Of a DNA stretch of 64,000 nucleotides, positions 32,003-44,400 are shown piece by piece. Every line of letters begins with the position of its first letter. Positions within the stretch are counted from its first letter, which is position 1. The DNA is from Tieghemiomyces parasiticus (taxonomy: Eukaryota; Kickxellomycota; Dimargaritomycetes; Dimargaritales; Dimargaritaceae): contig JANBPT010000053.1 of assembly GCA_027575765.1 (NCBI GenBank), positions 1 through 64,000 on the forward strand. The letters run 5' to 3'. The position numbers and the translations under genes are program-made. The notes under the pieces are model-generated. The model ran no database searches and was not told the DNA's origin. It saw only the letters and a list, made by a program, of their open reading frames with translations.

Positions 32003-34813
32003 CGTTCAAGGCAGTAATTAAATGGAATGGCCAGGGTCCAACCGCTCCCAGAGAGTGATATACTATGTGTCGAGGGGGGGCACGGGGTATAGGGTTACAG
32101 TAGGTGAAGTAAGGCGCAGTGGGGCAGCTATAGGTTAGTATGGGCTACGATAGCATAGCAGGCGGGCGCTGCCGAAGAGCCAAGCTGGACACGCGTCTCA
32201 ACGTAGGGAGGCGACGCCCCGCCCGCGCCACGGCCGCTGCCAGAGCGACGGGTCGAACCTGGCCTGCGTGCCGCTTGACTATAGCCGAGAGCCGTCCGTA
32301 CTAGCCCGCCCATCGGCCGGGTTGGCGAATGTTTATACTTACTTCTTGCGCGAGCGGAGGAGGTGATGAGGTGGGGTGCCCGGGCAATTGGGCGACACCT
32401 CCGGGAGTCAAAAGGGGGGTGAGGTGAAGGAAGAGGGTCGGGGCACTGCACAAGAAGGTAGACAACCACAAGTATTTCAACACAAGAGGGTCCACCAAAG
32501 GACCTCACACACACATACAAAATTGTAAGTGGTTGCAACGAAAGGGGACTCCTAACAAGGGTGACGAGACGTGGCGGCAAAAGAAAGAGAAAGAAAGAGA
32601 GGTGTATGGTTGGGGAACAAAATGTGGGGGAGGGGAGGGAAGAGGGGGCGAACCCCGGCCTTTAAAAATGGGGGAGGACCGCGGCCAAGCGAGCAAGGAT
32701 GACGATAAGGGAGGGGACAAGCATCCCACATGTCGGACCATGGGCGGGATGGGCCGGCCTGGACGCGTGGGTGGTGCTGGAGGGCCGCTGCGAAGCTCCC
32801 ATTGGGGAGGCGGTGCATTGGGAAGAAAAAAATGGGCTAGAGTGGTTGAACTGGCGAGTCAGCGGCCGCGGCAGACCTAGTAGCAGCTCTGGCTGCGGGC
32901 GAGATGACCAGGTGGGGCCAGGAGTGGGGGGGTGGGCGAGCCCGTGGGTATTCCCGTCCTCGAGCGATAGCCAATAGGGAGCATGGCCATTGCAGCGCGT
33001 TCCATTCTCAAAACTCCCCCTCCCCCTTTGCCTCTCATCTCCCATGCGACGGCAGAGTGCCAGCGGTGGGATTGCCCATCACTGGAGTGCAGAAAAAGGG
33101 GGGAGGCGAGGGAAGGCAGGATACAAGAGTGCCGGCTGAGAGTGAATGAGGCGAAGGAACAGAGGCTGGGCCCGACGCTGGCCGGGTGTGTGCCACAATA
33201 GCCAGCGCCAAGCTGTGGTTGGAACCGCAATTTACCACCCAGCCGGAATAGCCCCCCCCCCGAATCAGAGCCAGAGCGTGGAAGGCTGGCCACACTCCCC
33301 CCATCCCCAAGCCTGCGATGAACAGCGTCCGTTGCGGGATAGAGCAGTATGCACACACATACGTGGGGCGGTCATGACCGTTCATAAAGCCCTGGGCAGG
33401 TGATACGCAGTATCCTCCAACTGCGTTGCATACTTATTTACGCCGTATGTGCGTCCGCTGCGGCCATGCCCAAGAAGAGGGATGTAGACAACATCAACTC
33501 CACCATCTGGGCAAACTGCCCGCCAACCTAGCAGAACCTCGGGCCCGCTCGGCCCTCCCTCCCCTCTTCATTTCACCCGCTTGGGAAAGGGTGGCGTTGC
33601 CAATACAAATTCCCCAACCCCTTTCATTCCAGCGGCGAGCGTGATTGGTGGGATTAGATGACCCCTCACACACTCGTACACCCCGGTGGACCGTCACCCC
33701 CCCCCCGTAGGGCTATGGTGATGGAGCAGAGGGGTGGAAGGGGGGATGGCACTTTACGCGCTCCGTGTAACGACGTATCAGGCTGCTGCCCTCTTCCTCA
33801 GTCACCTTCCTCGAGACCGATGGATCTTTAATTATCTAGCTGCTCGGATTGGACTATGGCTCGCGTTGCGTTGGGGCATGCTTCCTGCATTAAACTTTGA
33901 AGGGCTGTGCGGGTGCCTGGGGAAGTGACTACACTCTACTTAGCACCCCACAGCCCCCCCTGTAATCCCCAGCCCAACATAGTGGCGCGATTGCAACGGT
34001 AAACCGTCTGCACCACTGGCATAAAACAGCGGCAGGTAACACCCCCTACGCAGCAGTGATGCCCGCTACACATTGTCGAATACTGAGGATGCGGAGGCGA
34101 GGGGCGGGCATTATGGTAAGCAGGGAGAGTTACTAGGCAACAAGCGAGCCCGACCACGCCAAAATCGGCAAGACCCTTCGGTTAGTAATTTAAGGGCCGC
34201 CGCCCTCCCTACATTGCCTGTCGGCCTCACTAGGCAGCGTCAGCTCACTCGGCCTAAGCTGCGGCCACAGCCTGTGGCTACCATATTATGCTTAGGAGCG
34301 CCCACAACAGGCTTGTCCAAGCCAAGCGGAATCTGGCCAGCTATCCATGTGGGTAGCAAGAGGGTGGGAACGCAAGCCGCGCCGATTAAATTGTAATACA
34401 CATGTCACTTATTGGACAGTGCAGGAGAAGCTCAGTTATAAAAAAAAGAATAAAAGGAGGGGTGTTTGCTTCGCAGATAGTAGGGAGCCAATCAATGGTG
34501 CTGTGTTTATTTACGTTAGTCGGCACTCTCATTGTCGAAATTGGCACGATTGACCAATGCACCCTTCTCTGCATCGCCTATGCACCCGCTAACCGACCAC
34601 GTCGCGTGACCGCAGCATTCACCTAGCATTGTTGCTGGAATTCGATACCTGCTGAGCTCATCTGACAGCTTTGATGGGTCGCTACTCCCACAATAATCCC
34701 CTTCCTACTCTGCGATTCACAACGTGCCACCTACCCCTCTCACGCCACTCCCGTGCATCTTGCAACCTGGTTATTTAGATAATTGCACCGTCCAGCCTTC
34801 TGCTAAGTCCACC
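32003..34813. other. divergent intergenic region, 2.8 kb, G-rich
   Basis: Promoter side of both the Gln-rich gene (-) and the CAF-1 gene (+). It contains a purine-rich block with closely spaced G runs at about 32625-32650 (possible G-quadruplex), C runs near 33252-33261 and 33699, and many motif-free open frames on both strands. No gene is supported. Confidence 0.45.
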
Positions 34814-37800
34814 ATGTCTGACCCGCCTCCTGTGGGGTCCATAGAGGTACCCTGTCTGCCAGCAGATGAGCCTTGCGAGGACTACATGTCACCCGTTCCC
34901 GGCCCGCCTATCGTGGTTGACTCTCCCCCACCTGCGCTGGCCGTGGCTCACATGGTGGACATTTCTCGGAAACCATCATCGCCAGCCACGTCTGCACTAC
35001 CGGATGTGGTCCCTCCGACTCCAGTCTCCAGGAAATCCCGCGTCAAGGTCGCCGACGGGCCTACCTTGACCACCCACGACATCATATCCTTCAAGAATCG
35101 ACGTATTAGCTGTACTGAAACCAAGTTGGACCTGGTACTTCACCCAGTCACTATAACCGGTAGGTTATCCCTTAGGAGGCCTGCGCATACCAATTCAGGT
35201 CTAGTATAGCACACCGTCATCGTCGTCTCAATTGCAGACTAACAATTTGAAGCCCCTTTTCCACGTCCTTCCAACTCGTATTTAACCTAAAGCCCTCGCC
35301 GAGTTCCACCGATTGCGAAGTGAGCGCATGTCAACGTCAGCCGAGAGGCCAGTCTTTGTTGAGTTCCCCACATATCTCTACGCCTTGGTTGCTGCCTTAG
35401 TACAGGACAAAGCTCAAGGTATCGACCTCCTCGCCCTCCATGTACGAGACATTCTCTACCCCACGGGGTGCCTACCACCCTCGTCCGCCGCCGCCGATGA
35501 AATTATCCCATTGTCTGCCCTCGCTCGGGTCATCAACGACGTCGCGGAGCGCGTCAACTACGGCCTGGACCCTAGTGCCATTCCTACCGATTCCGTAACA
35601 CCTGTCATCCCCCCACACCACCATGTCACGTTATACCGCTGGGAAATACGCTACCCCGCCGTCTATTTCGATCCCGAAATGGTGACCTTCCTTGCCGAGC
35701 GCCGTATGAGACGTGAGGCTGCGGCTCAGAAACTGGCCTTACAATTCAGTTCCCTTAAGCCGGAAGAGGCCGAGGGCATCTTGCAGGTACCCAACCAAGC
35801 CCGGCGGACCAAGAAACGGGTACGAGACGACCCACCGACGGACGAGATAAGCAAACCGTCCCCCGACAAGGTAGGTATTCGATCGAGGATCACACGAATG
35901 CCCCAGACTTAGGTTGATTGGGAACTGCTGGTCAGTGCAACTAAGGCCCAGCTTGGTCACTCATCTGGCACACTTTTTTATTCATTTTACTTGTTACTTT
36001 AACCAACCCAGGCCGACGAAGCGACAGAGAACAGCGACTGCCAGATCATCGCGGCAGCGGAAGACGGGGTGATCCAACCGCCCGAGCCAGTCTTCAAGAA
36101 GCATAAGGTAAGGGGTTCACATTTAGTGGGCGGTCGAGTTTCCAAGAGCCCCGTGGCAGCTGCATGATAATGCTCTACCGAGTGTACCACTAACCCTAAT
36201 TCGCGTATCCCCACTTATCCATATCTCACCATTCCTTGTCATCAGCCTGACAAGGAAGCCCTCAACAGCCAGGTAAGTGTCGAAATATTTTCACGGGCTA
36301 GGCCAACCCGCATTGCGTCATGGCTCTAGTGCTGCTTAATGCATCCGTTCACAAATGACTTTTCTAATCGCTTCTCTGTAGCGCACCCTCCCCCCCTAAC
36401 CTGCCTTGTTCAGACTAAGCTACAGGGCTTTTTCGTCAAGGTTGCCAAACCGGAGCCGAACGCAGCCACGGCTGCCGCCGCGGTGGATCCCACCGCGAAG
36501 GACCCTCCCAGCGTCAAGAGCGACTACGAAAGGGTATTCCGACCCTTCTATGTGCGACCCACCATGAGCGTGGCACCGATTTGTCCTTCGGATGTCAGAC
36601 TGGGGCCTGATTTTGATCGGCTCGTGCTGAGCGGTACGCCAGTCGAGCCAGGTAGGTCATGACGAGCAGGGTGGGAGAGGGGGGGGGTGGTGCTTTACCC
36701 CGGTCGAATAACTTTTGAGATCGGTCAGGATACATCGTCACTAACACGAGTCCGAATTACCCACCACCCGCACCTTGTTTCCTGTGCAGTACCAGAGCTC
36801 CGTCGCCAGTTTGATCGGGCTGCTTACCGTCGCCAGGTCCTGGCCTATGAAAGGTCCCGGCTGCGGCCCTGCTCCATCGTAAGCGACCCGACCGCCACAA
36901 CCACCACCGCCCCAGTCGCTGTAGATGATTCCGGGTGGGCGGAAGCCAGCACCGCAGCCGTGCCCATCGATCTAGAGGCTGCCAACGAACCCAGCCAGAT
37001 CATTATCGAAGATGAGGCGCAGCCGTATCGCTTGGCCATCTTCAAGCTCCTACAGTTCACGGAAAACATCCGGCCACCGTACTATGGCACCTGGTCCAAG
37101 ACTAGCCGCACCGTCACGGGCCGGCGGTTCGACCGCAAAGACACCGCGCAACTAGACTACGAGGTGGATAGTGAGGCCGAGTGGGAGCTCGACGAGGAGG
37201 GCGAGGATCTGGCTAGCGATGACGACGGGGAACTGGACGGTGACGACGAGCTCGAAACGGAAGGTGGCCTTAGCGGGGCCGGGGCCCAAGCCGGTCGGGC
37301 AGCTGGTCGTGGGCCCACCGGTGACGACGAGGAAGCCACCGGCTGGCTCGTACCGGAAGGATACTTATCCGACGATGAGATCCTCAGCGACGCTGAGGAT
37401 GAACTGGGCGGCTCCACTAAGCCCAAACTCGGCCGACGCCCCGTCCAGCCCCTCGTCCCCGTGATCCTGGGACCATGTTTCCACGCGGCAGGACTACCCC
37501 CATCCGCCGCCCTGCGAAGCCTAGCACAGTACCGAGCCAAACCGCTAGATGGCGCGCCCTGGCCGCTGGTCATCCCACGCCAGCCTGCTACGCCACCACC
37601 TAGCTCCCCCATGGCAACCGCGCAGACCCCGTTGCCCCTTCCGGTCAGGTTGGCAGCTAATGCTACTGCCACCAATGCCCCGGAATCTGTGCCTAGCACG
37701 CCTAGCAAATCCGCCGTCGCCTCTACCGTACTCGCCGATAGTTCGGTGACCGAATCCCTATCGCCGACGGTACGTCGAAAACCCAAACCCGAGGGCACTG

Positions 37801-38369
37801 ACCTACTGACCATCGCCACACTAACCCATGGCAGTGCCTACGCCCTCCCGCTCTTGATTGAACGCTGTCATCGGGCCCTCCCGACCTTCTCCAAGAACCA
37901 GTTGGACCACGCCATCAAGGAGATGGCCGTCAAGGAGAAACGGGACGGCCGGACACGGCCGCACTGGTTTGTTACGGACGCCACTCTCCTCTCGCAGCTA
38001 CCGCCGCTTTTGCCAGCACTACCGGCTGTCACCGAGACGGCAGAATCCGGGACTGGCTCGACCACCACGCCAGTATCCACCACCCCACGTAAGGTGGTGA
38101 CAACCAAGCCATCCGCCACACCGTTAACCGCGTCCAAAGGGAGATCGTTGCACCAGGCCAGCCTGGCAGCTTTCGTAGAAACGACCCGCAAGCGTGAAGA
38201 CGACGGTACGGTGAAAGATGATGGTACGGAGGATCCACCGGCCGAGACCAATGCCAAGCTGCCGCGGACCGGCTTTATTATCGAGATTCCGTCCAGTCCA
38301 GTCCAGTTCCCATCCACCGGTTTGCCCAGCGCTCTGCAGGTGACCCCGCCCGACCAGGGCCGGTTATAG
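34814..38369 (+). CDS. chromatin assembly factor 1 large subunit (p150/Rlf2/CHAF1A)
   Basis: Histone H3-H4 chaperone subunit that PCNA recruits to newly made DNA in the nucleus. Six exons join in phase: 34814-35159, 35293-35870, 36012-36107, 36246-36272, 36414-36651 and 36790-38369 (954 residues). A canonical PIP box, QTKLQGFF (349-356), is split: Q349 is the last codon of the 27-nt exon 4 and the rest opens exon 5. The family hallmark follows: YRLAIFKLLQFTENIRPPYY (about 508-527), GTWSKTSRTVTGRRFDR and LDYEVDSEAEWE, leading into a long Asp/Glu stretch (about 550-590). A winged-helix-like region lies near 766-829 (HRALPTFSKNQLDHAIKEMA). A second PIP-like motif, QASLAAFV, starts at 884. The N-terminal KER-type charged helix is less obvious than in yeast. 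The hallmark block makes the identity firm; exon borders 1-2 are the least certain. Confidence 0.92.
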
Positions 38370-38405
38370 TCGCATGACAATTTCCTGCATCACCGCGTAA
38401 CTCTT

Positions 38406-38408
<3 letters not shown>

Positions 38409-38436
<28 letters not shown>
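38409..38436. repeat. (CT)n microsatellite
   Basis: About 13 CT dinucleotides directly after the CAF-1 stop codon, in the 3' untranslated region. Confidence 0.85.
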
Positions 38437-38562
38437 ACTTCTGCTGGGGACACCAAACCTTACCTTTGTATCGCATAGTTAGTTCATCCACCTGGCGGTT
38501 TGGCCCGGTCATGTCTGCCATTCACTTTTCTGTAGACTTAATTTTTTAATGTAGTAGTACTA

Positions 38563-38589
38563 ATATAGTTATATATATATATATAACTA
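38563..38589. repeat. perfect AT-rich palindrome
   Basis: A TAGTTATATA...TATATAACTA palindrome of about 24 bases centred on an (AT)n core, just downstream of the CAF-1 gene. It can extrude as a cruciform and may serve as a 3'-end efficiency element. Function not shown. Confidence 0.7.
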
Positions 38590-39739
38590 CCAGCATAGGT
38601 AATTGGGGAAACCAGTATGCCCGAGAATTGGCACCTATATCTCTCTGCCTTGGGCTTGGTGTCGCGTGCCGATCCGGTTGGGGTAAATAAGAGAAACGGA
38701 GTCAGCGGAGAAGGTTGAATATGTCTGTGTTTGTAAATTCTAGGGGAAAAGTAATTCTATCCGCACGCTCTCGTTCCTTCCGGCCATCAGGGAAGGCGAC
38801 AGGGGCGCTTCACCTTTCTAACTGGGAGGAATCTGTTCTGTTTAGACAACAGAGATGCACCCGTGGAAGGGCAGAGGGAGGAGAGAAGGGAAGATCTGCC
38901 TCAGTGACCTGCCGTATCCGTCATTATTCTCCCATGGTGTATGAAAAGCGCGGATTGAAGAATTTGAGTGGTGCTAGTTACATCGCCAAGAGGAGGAGGG
39001 GGGTGGGGGTTGTAAGGGATAAGCTATCCTATTTAGTGACCCCCTCCTCTCTCGGACATCCTGTGCCCACATATATCAATATTGGCAACCTTTCCCAATG
39101 CTAAGCAGGAGGGGGGTCCCCCCTGTAGCTGCGGGCGAACATTAAGAGTATAATGTTTGTGTGGGGTGGAGGAGGGGAGAGGTTCTACTCGATAAAGGAG
39201 GTGAGTGTCACCTGCTTAGGAGAAATGACAGTGCAGAAGTGACTGCCGGTTAAGTCAAATGTCCAAAGCCACCACGTGGGGGGGGGTGCAGGTCGACGTT
39301 ATAATAGCCCTCCCCCCTCAAGGAAGCTGAGGGTAAGGCTATACAAAACGGAGAGAAGGGGAGGGTAACCGTATTGTTTTTCTTACAGAGAGTCTGTGGA
39401 CGTCAGAGTACAATATCTTATAACGACATCCTAACGTGAAGGGGAGGGGCAAACGGAGTGGAGACCGAGGGAGTGTCGACTGGCGAGAACGCAATGTACT
39501 CGATAGGATGCAGACGAGTAAACAACAACAAGTCTTGAATCAGCTGCAGCTTCTGGCTGAAATAGGGCAGAGTGGGATAAGACAGCTGGGCGGGGATGCT
39601 CCCCGATAACCATCTTGCTAGCTCTAATTATATCACTGCCTAAAGTGTGTTCAACTGGGCTGCGAATCCAGAAAGTCGGGTCAGACGATCGGTGGCGTGC
39701 TTCTAATGGGGAATGGATTGGGGTGGAGGAGGGCGATGT

Positions 39740-39830
39740 GGTGGAGGGTGGGGGGGGGGTGTTACGAGTGGGTAGGTCGGGGGACGGGTGGAAGTGGGGA
39801 GAGGGGGGGGGAGGGGCGGAACACGTGCCT
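39740..39830 (+). other. G-run cluster, possible G-quadruplex
   Basis: At least six runs of three or more G, including runs of about ten and nine, occur within about 90 bases. The sequence permits G-quadruplex folding on the plus strand. No gene overlaps it. Confidence 0.5.
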
Positions 39831-41430
39831 TAGTACCATGTAATGGATCATAGGAGCCAACCTAACCACGGCTGACCATTCGGTGTGTTTGAGTTTATAT
39901 GGGGCTGGCGGCCCGGCTCACAGCACCACTCTAGTCCGACGCTCACACCCTCCAGCCATCCTTCCGCCTCGCCTGCCTATATAAAATCCGACTATCTAAC
40001 GACGGCTTAACACTAAATAGACGACCTCACGAGTCCCAGGCACTGGATAGGTCCGGGAGATGCATAGAGATGTGCGTTAACCAATGACCCCCTCTCCCAC
40101 TCTTGCCTACGCTCTTCCAGACCCCCTGATTTGCCCAGCGGTAATTTGTTTAGACCCTGAAGACCTCTAAAAATGGGTTTTTCCTGCGGCAACGCCTACC
40201 GCATAGGTTGGGCCAGTGAGATTGGCAAGCACAAATTATCAGATATCCGCTACGTCTCGTGTGATACCACCCGGCGGCGCCTGTTGGCTGGCCTAGTTCT
40301 CACATACCCTCTTTCGTGAAGGTGAGTTTAGCGTTTTAAACGTACCATCGGGTTATGTGGGGGAGGGGGGAGGCTCTAGGCCTTTGTCTGTCCCCAACCC
40401 CTCCCTCCATTCTACTCCCCCTTACTTTGTCCTACCTCTCGACCCTAGTGGGCTCGACGCGGTGACGGTAGCCCTTGTGTATCCACCTGCCATTGCCAAG
40501 TTGCCTTGCCTTCGCCCCCACCCCTTTTCACCACTTCTTATATATACGATATTGCTTCGGCTCGTTGACAAGACCGGCGTCGGGGGGTGAAAATTGTCTG
40601 CAACACCTTATAAATACCTAGTACTTGCGTCCCTCGCCGATAAGCCCCCCACCTCTCCTGCCAGTCGCGAGCAGTTCGCCTGAGACCTTCATCTAGTCGC
40701 CAACACCTCTACACGGCCTTCCCTTGCATGTCCTGGCGCTCTCGCTAACTCTACACTGACTAGCGCCGTCAACCTTAGGCTCTGGCTCAATCCCCCCGTC
40801 CCGTCTGGACGTCTCATGGCGGCTACTTAGAACCTCCCCCCGCACACATACCTATTGTCGTGACACTGGGTTTAACCAGCGCGCAACCTCTCCACCGAGG
40901 CCGCCACTCCCACATCGTTTCATAGACGTGTTTCGAATTATTTTTTCCACTAGGCGGTACACACCACTCGCTTGTCCAGCTCGCTCCCCCATCTCCAACT
41001 ACGCTGACCCCGGGGTCTCCAACTGCCACGCCCAGCCCGGCCTTGCATTGGTCTATCCGTTTGTTCACCGCATTGGCCCTTCCGCCGCTGCCATTCTTCT
41101 GGCCTCCAACCCACTCGCCGCTTCGGCCTTCAGTTGCTCTCAGCCCTCCCTCCCCTGCGCTCGGTGTTCGGCTTCCGTAACCTCTCCGGGTGTCTAGCCC
41201 CCTACCACCCAACCCAGCCGCCTTTGCCCGCCCCAACTCCGTCACTCATTACTTTGTACTCTATACCTTACCCCCCCCGCCTCCGCCCCGATTCGCCCGC
41301 ATACATTCTCCGCCATCCGCCCCGCGCATTACCGCCCCTCGCCTTGCCTCCCAACCTACGTTCGCCCCTTCCCCGGATTGCCTCTATCTGACCGACCACT
41401 TTGCGCCGACTGACAACCTCCCCTTCCGCC

Positions 41431-44400
41431 ATGGTACAGGACTTTAGCGAGTTTGGCTTCGCCGACTCCTTCGTCCCGCCACCAACGTCTCCCAGCGCCA
41501 ACTACCACTCGCTCCCGCCCCCAACGCCCGGGCCTGGTCGCCGGCGTGTCGCGGACTATGGCGACGGCTACGACAGCGACGCCCTCCCCGACGAGGTACG
41601 CAACCCGCCGCCCAAGCGAAGGTCAATTTTACCCCAACAGGTGCTTGCCCACCAGTCCCTACACCACCATCTCCAACCGCCGGCCCGACCATCGGGCCAG
41701 GGCCGTCACCATGACCCCTTTGGCCACCCAGTCTCCCCGGACGACGACCTTCTACCGTCCGAAACCCGGCCGCGGCCCGTCAGCGACCACGGTCGGCACT
41801 TGTCACGGTGGGACGGCCACCACCCGCAGACCTCGGCGGCTAGCTTCCGGTCGCACGTGTCGGGCCGCAGCCGGCTCAACTCCTCCACCCCCAGTATCCG
41901 CCAGGTCGTTGGTTCACGGTCCCGGCTCCACTTGCCCCGGCAACCCGTCCGTCGAGTGGTTCACCCAGCCGTCCACCACAACCACATGGGCGCTGAGGCT
42001 GTTCAAGCCCCCGTCTTACGCGTTTTCATCGGTCCTCTCACCCCGGACTGGATGACCTTTTCGCTCAAGCGCCGGTGGCGGGCTTACGCCCCCCGCGACG
42101 GGGCCGGCGATGCTCCCGGCGCCGATACCTTTACCTTAGGCGACGCCGGCAGTCGGTCCATTGCCGGCGGTAGCGGTCGTGGTGGCGGTGGTGGCTACCA
42201 CGCCTCGATCCCCTACCTCCGTGAACCCACCATAGCGCCGGACGGGATGGACGATCGCCACTCCGGGGAGGACGGTTACACCAGTGGTGAAGGCGGGGCC
42301 GGTGGCCCCGTCCCCGGTAGTGTGACCGCCCGGTCTCTCATCACACCATCCCTACGATCGCACGGATCCGCCCCACACCTCCGTTCCTACCGTTCCACGC
42401 ACACCATGCGCACGCAAACTTCGCTACGCGGGGGTCCTGCCCGATCCCTTGCCACAACCAACGTTAGCCTCTACCACACCCCGCTGGCCACCACCGCCCC
42501 GAGCCGGACCGAATCGTTCCATACGGCCCATGACGCCTTTTCGGTGCGGACAGGGGTCAGCTACGGCGAGAGTTACGCGGGTCATATTGCCACCCCACGG
42601 TCTCCGCTATCAATCGCTCATGACAGTCTTCATCACGGGGCCCGGGTGCGGGATTTGGAGGATTCGTTCGGCCGCTCGCCTGCCGTCCACGAGGAGACTG
42701 AAGATGATGATGATGACAACAACAACAACAACAAAAGCAACCACAACAGCCGTCGGGGTCACAACCATACCCAGCCCAACCCCACCCGAACTCCGCAGCC
42801 AATCGATCTTGCCCCGTTATCTTTCTCGCAGCTAACCACACAGCTCCCCACCACCGCCACCCAGCGTGAGCGGACAGTGGCAGCGGCCGAATCACACCTT
42901 GCGGCCGTACATGACGAGATCGAGAGGCCCCTGCAGCGGACTGGCCATGAGACGCTGCTACTCACCCGGGTGGCGCCCGTGGCCCTCCGTCGAGACTACT
43001 GTCGCCCGGAGGTGGCCATGATGCACTACAACGAGTATACGGCGTCCAAGTGCCGCATCATTTCCGAAAAGTGGAAGCACGTCACCGCCATGGTGCGTCC
43101 CGGAGAAATCAATTTCTTTCGGGGATCGACGACCAAACCGCTCTTCACTATCTACCTGAGCAGTCGCACCCGCTTGTCCCTCTTCTCTTGCCTGGATAAC
43201 TCGCTGGCCATCACGTACTTTGAAGAGGACAGCGACCAGCGCGCCCAGCACCACTACCGCCGGTCCATCCGCCGCTACTACCGCACTCACCAGGCCCAGT
43301 CCATTGCCCACCGCCGCAGCGGCCACGACGCCTCGATGGAGCTCAAAATGAGCATCTACAGCCAGGATACGGCGGCCCGCGCAGGCGCCTCCCGCAGCAA
43401 TGTTACCGACCTACGCGAAGCCGGGAGCGGCTCTGCGTTCCGCCTTAATAACCTGCTGCACCAGTCGCGTCGGGTGCGTCCCAAGGCCCTGCGCCGCCGC
43501 AAGCAGACCCATCACGCCGAGCCTGACCGCGCCACGGCGGCCAGCGACCGCAACTTGGGGGCCTGCATCCTGCGGTTCCCCACCGCCGCTGAGGCCAAGG
43601 TATGGTATCGCATCCTGCACTGCCACATCATCCACGTGATCCCCATTCCACGTGCAGTGGACCTCACCTGTCCCACCCTCAGCGCCTCGCCGTTCCGGTC
43701 GATCAATGTGGAAATCCCTTTGGCGGCTGTGCCCGTGGCCGCCGAACCAAGTCACCACGGAGTCGTTCCCCAGACCGCCACCTTTGATATCATCGGACCC
43801 CGAACGGTATGGGACGTACGAACCATGGCCGCATTCGAACTTATCGTAGAGTCGGAGTGGGGCGACCAACTGGCGGCATGGGTGCGGGCCAAGTCTCTCG
43901 CCGTGTGCTGGAAACGATTTGACCGCATCGACTGGTGCTTCTCCAACCTGTCGGACGGGTGGGACGAGCACGAGCGGCAGCTCATTTTGGAGGCCCACCG
44001 CATCGCCCAGCTGGTGGACGGCGAGGACGAGGACGGAGGTGGCGCCGGGTCCGATAGCGATAGTTCTCGCGACGAGCGCGCCCTCCGCGATCGTAATACC
44101 CGTCTCAACATGCGAACCGCGTTTCAGCCCTCGGTCACCGCCTTACAGTCCCTGCCCTTCCTCTCGGAAACCGCACCGAACCGGCCCTTCGAGAACGCTT
44201 CGTCCTACTTCGACGACATCATATCGACCAGTGCTGGGAGCAGCCGTGGACCCTACCCTTCTGGCGGCCGTGGGCCGGGTACCACCCTCCAGCCGGCGTC
44301 GCACCACCCACTAGCCGTGTCCCCACACCTTAACCGGACCAGGCCACGCGGCCTGACCAAAAATTCGGATGTCGTTTCCCAGAGCCATCTGAGCCTCGAG

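Larger units (their letters stand above)
38370..41430. other. intergenic, 3 kb
   Basis: Contains the CT repeat, the AT palindrome and a strongly G-rich tract near 39740-39830 with several runs of four or more G. A 48-codon ATG frame at 40171-40317 has no recognisable motif. The last 400 bases are C-rich, typical of a leader for the next gene. Confidence 0.5.
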
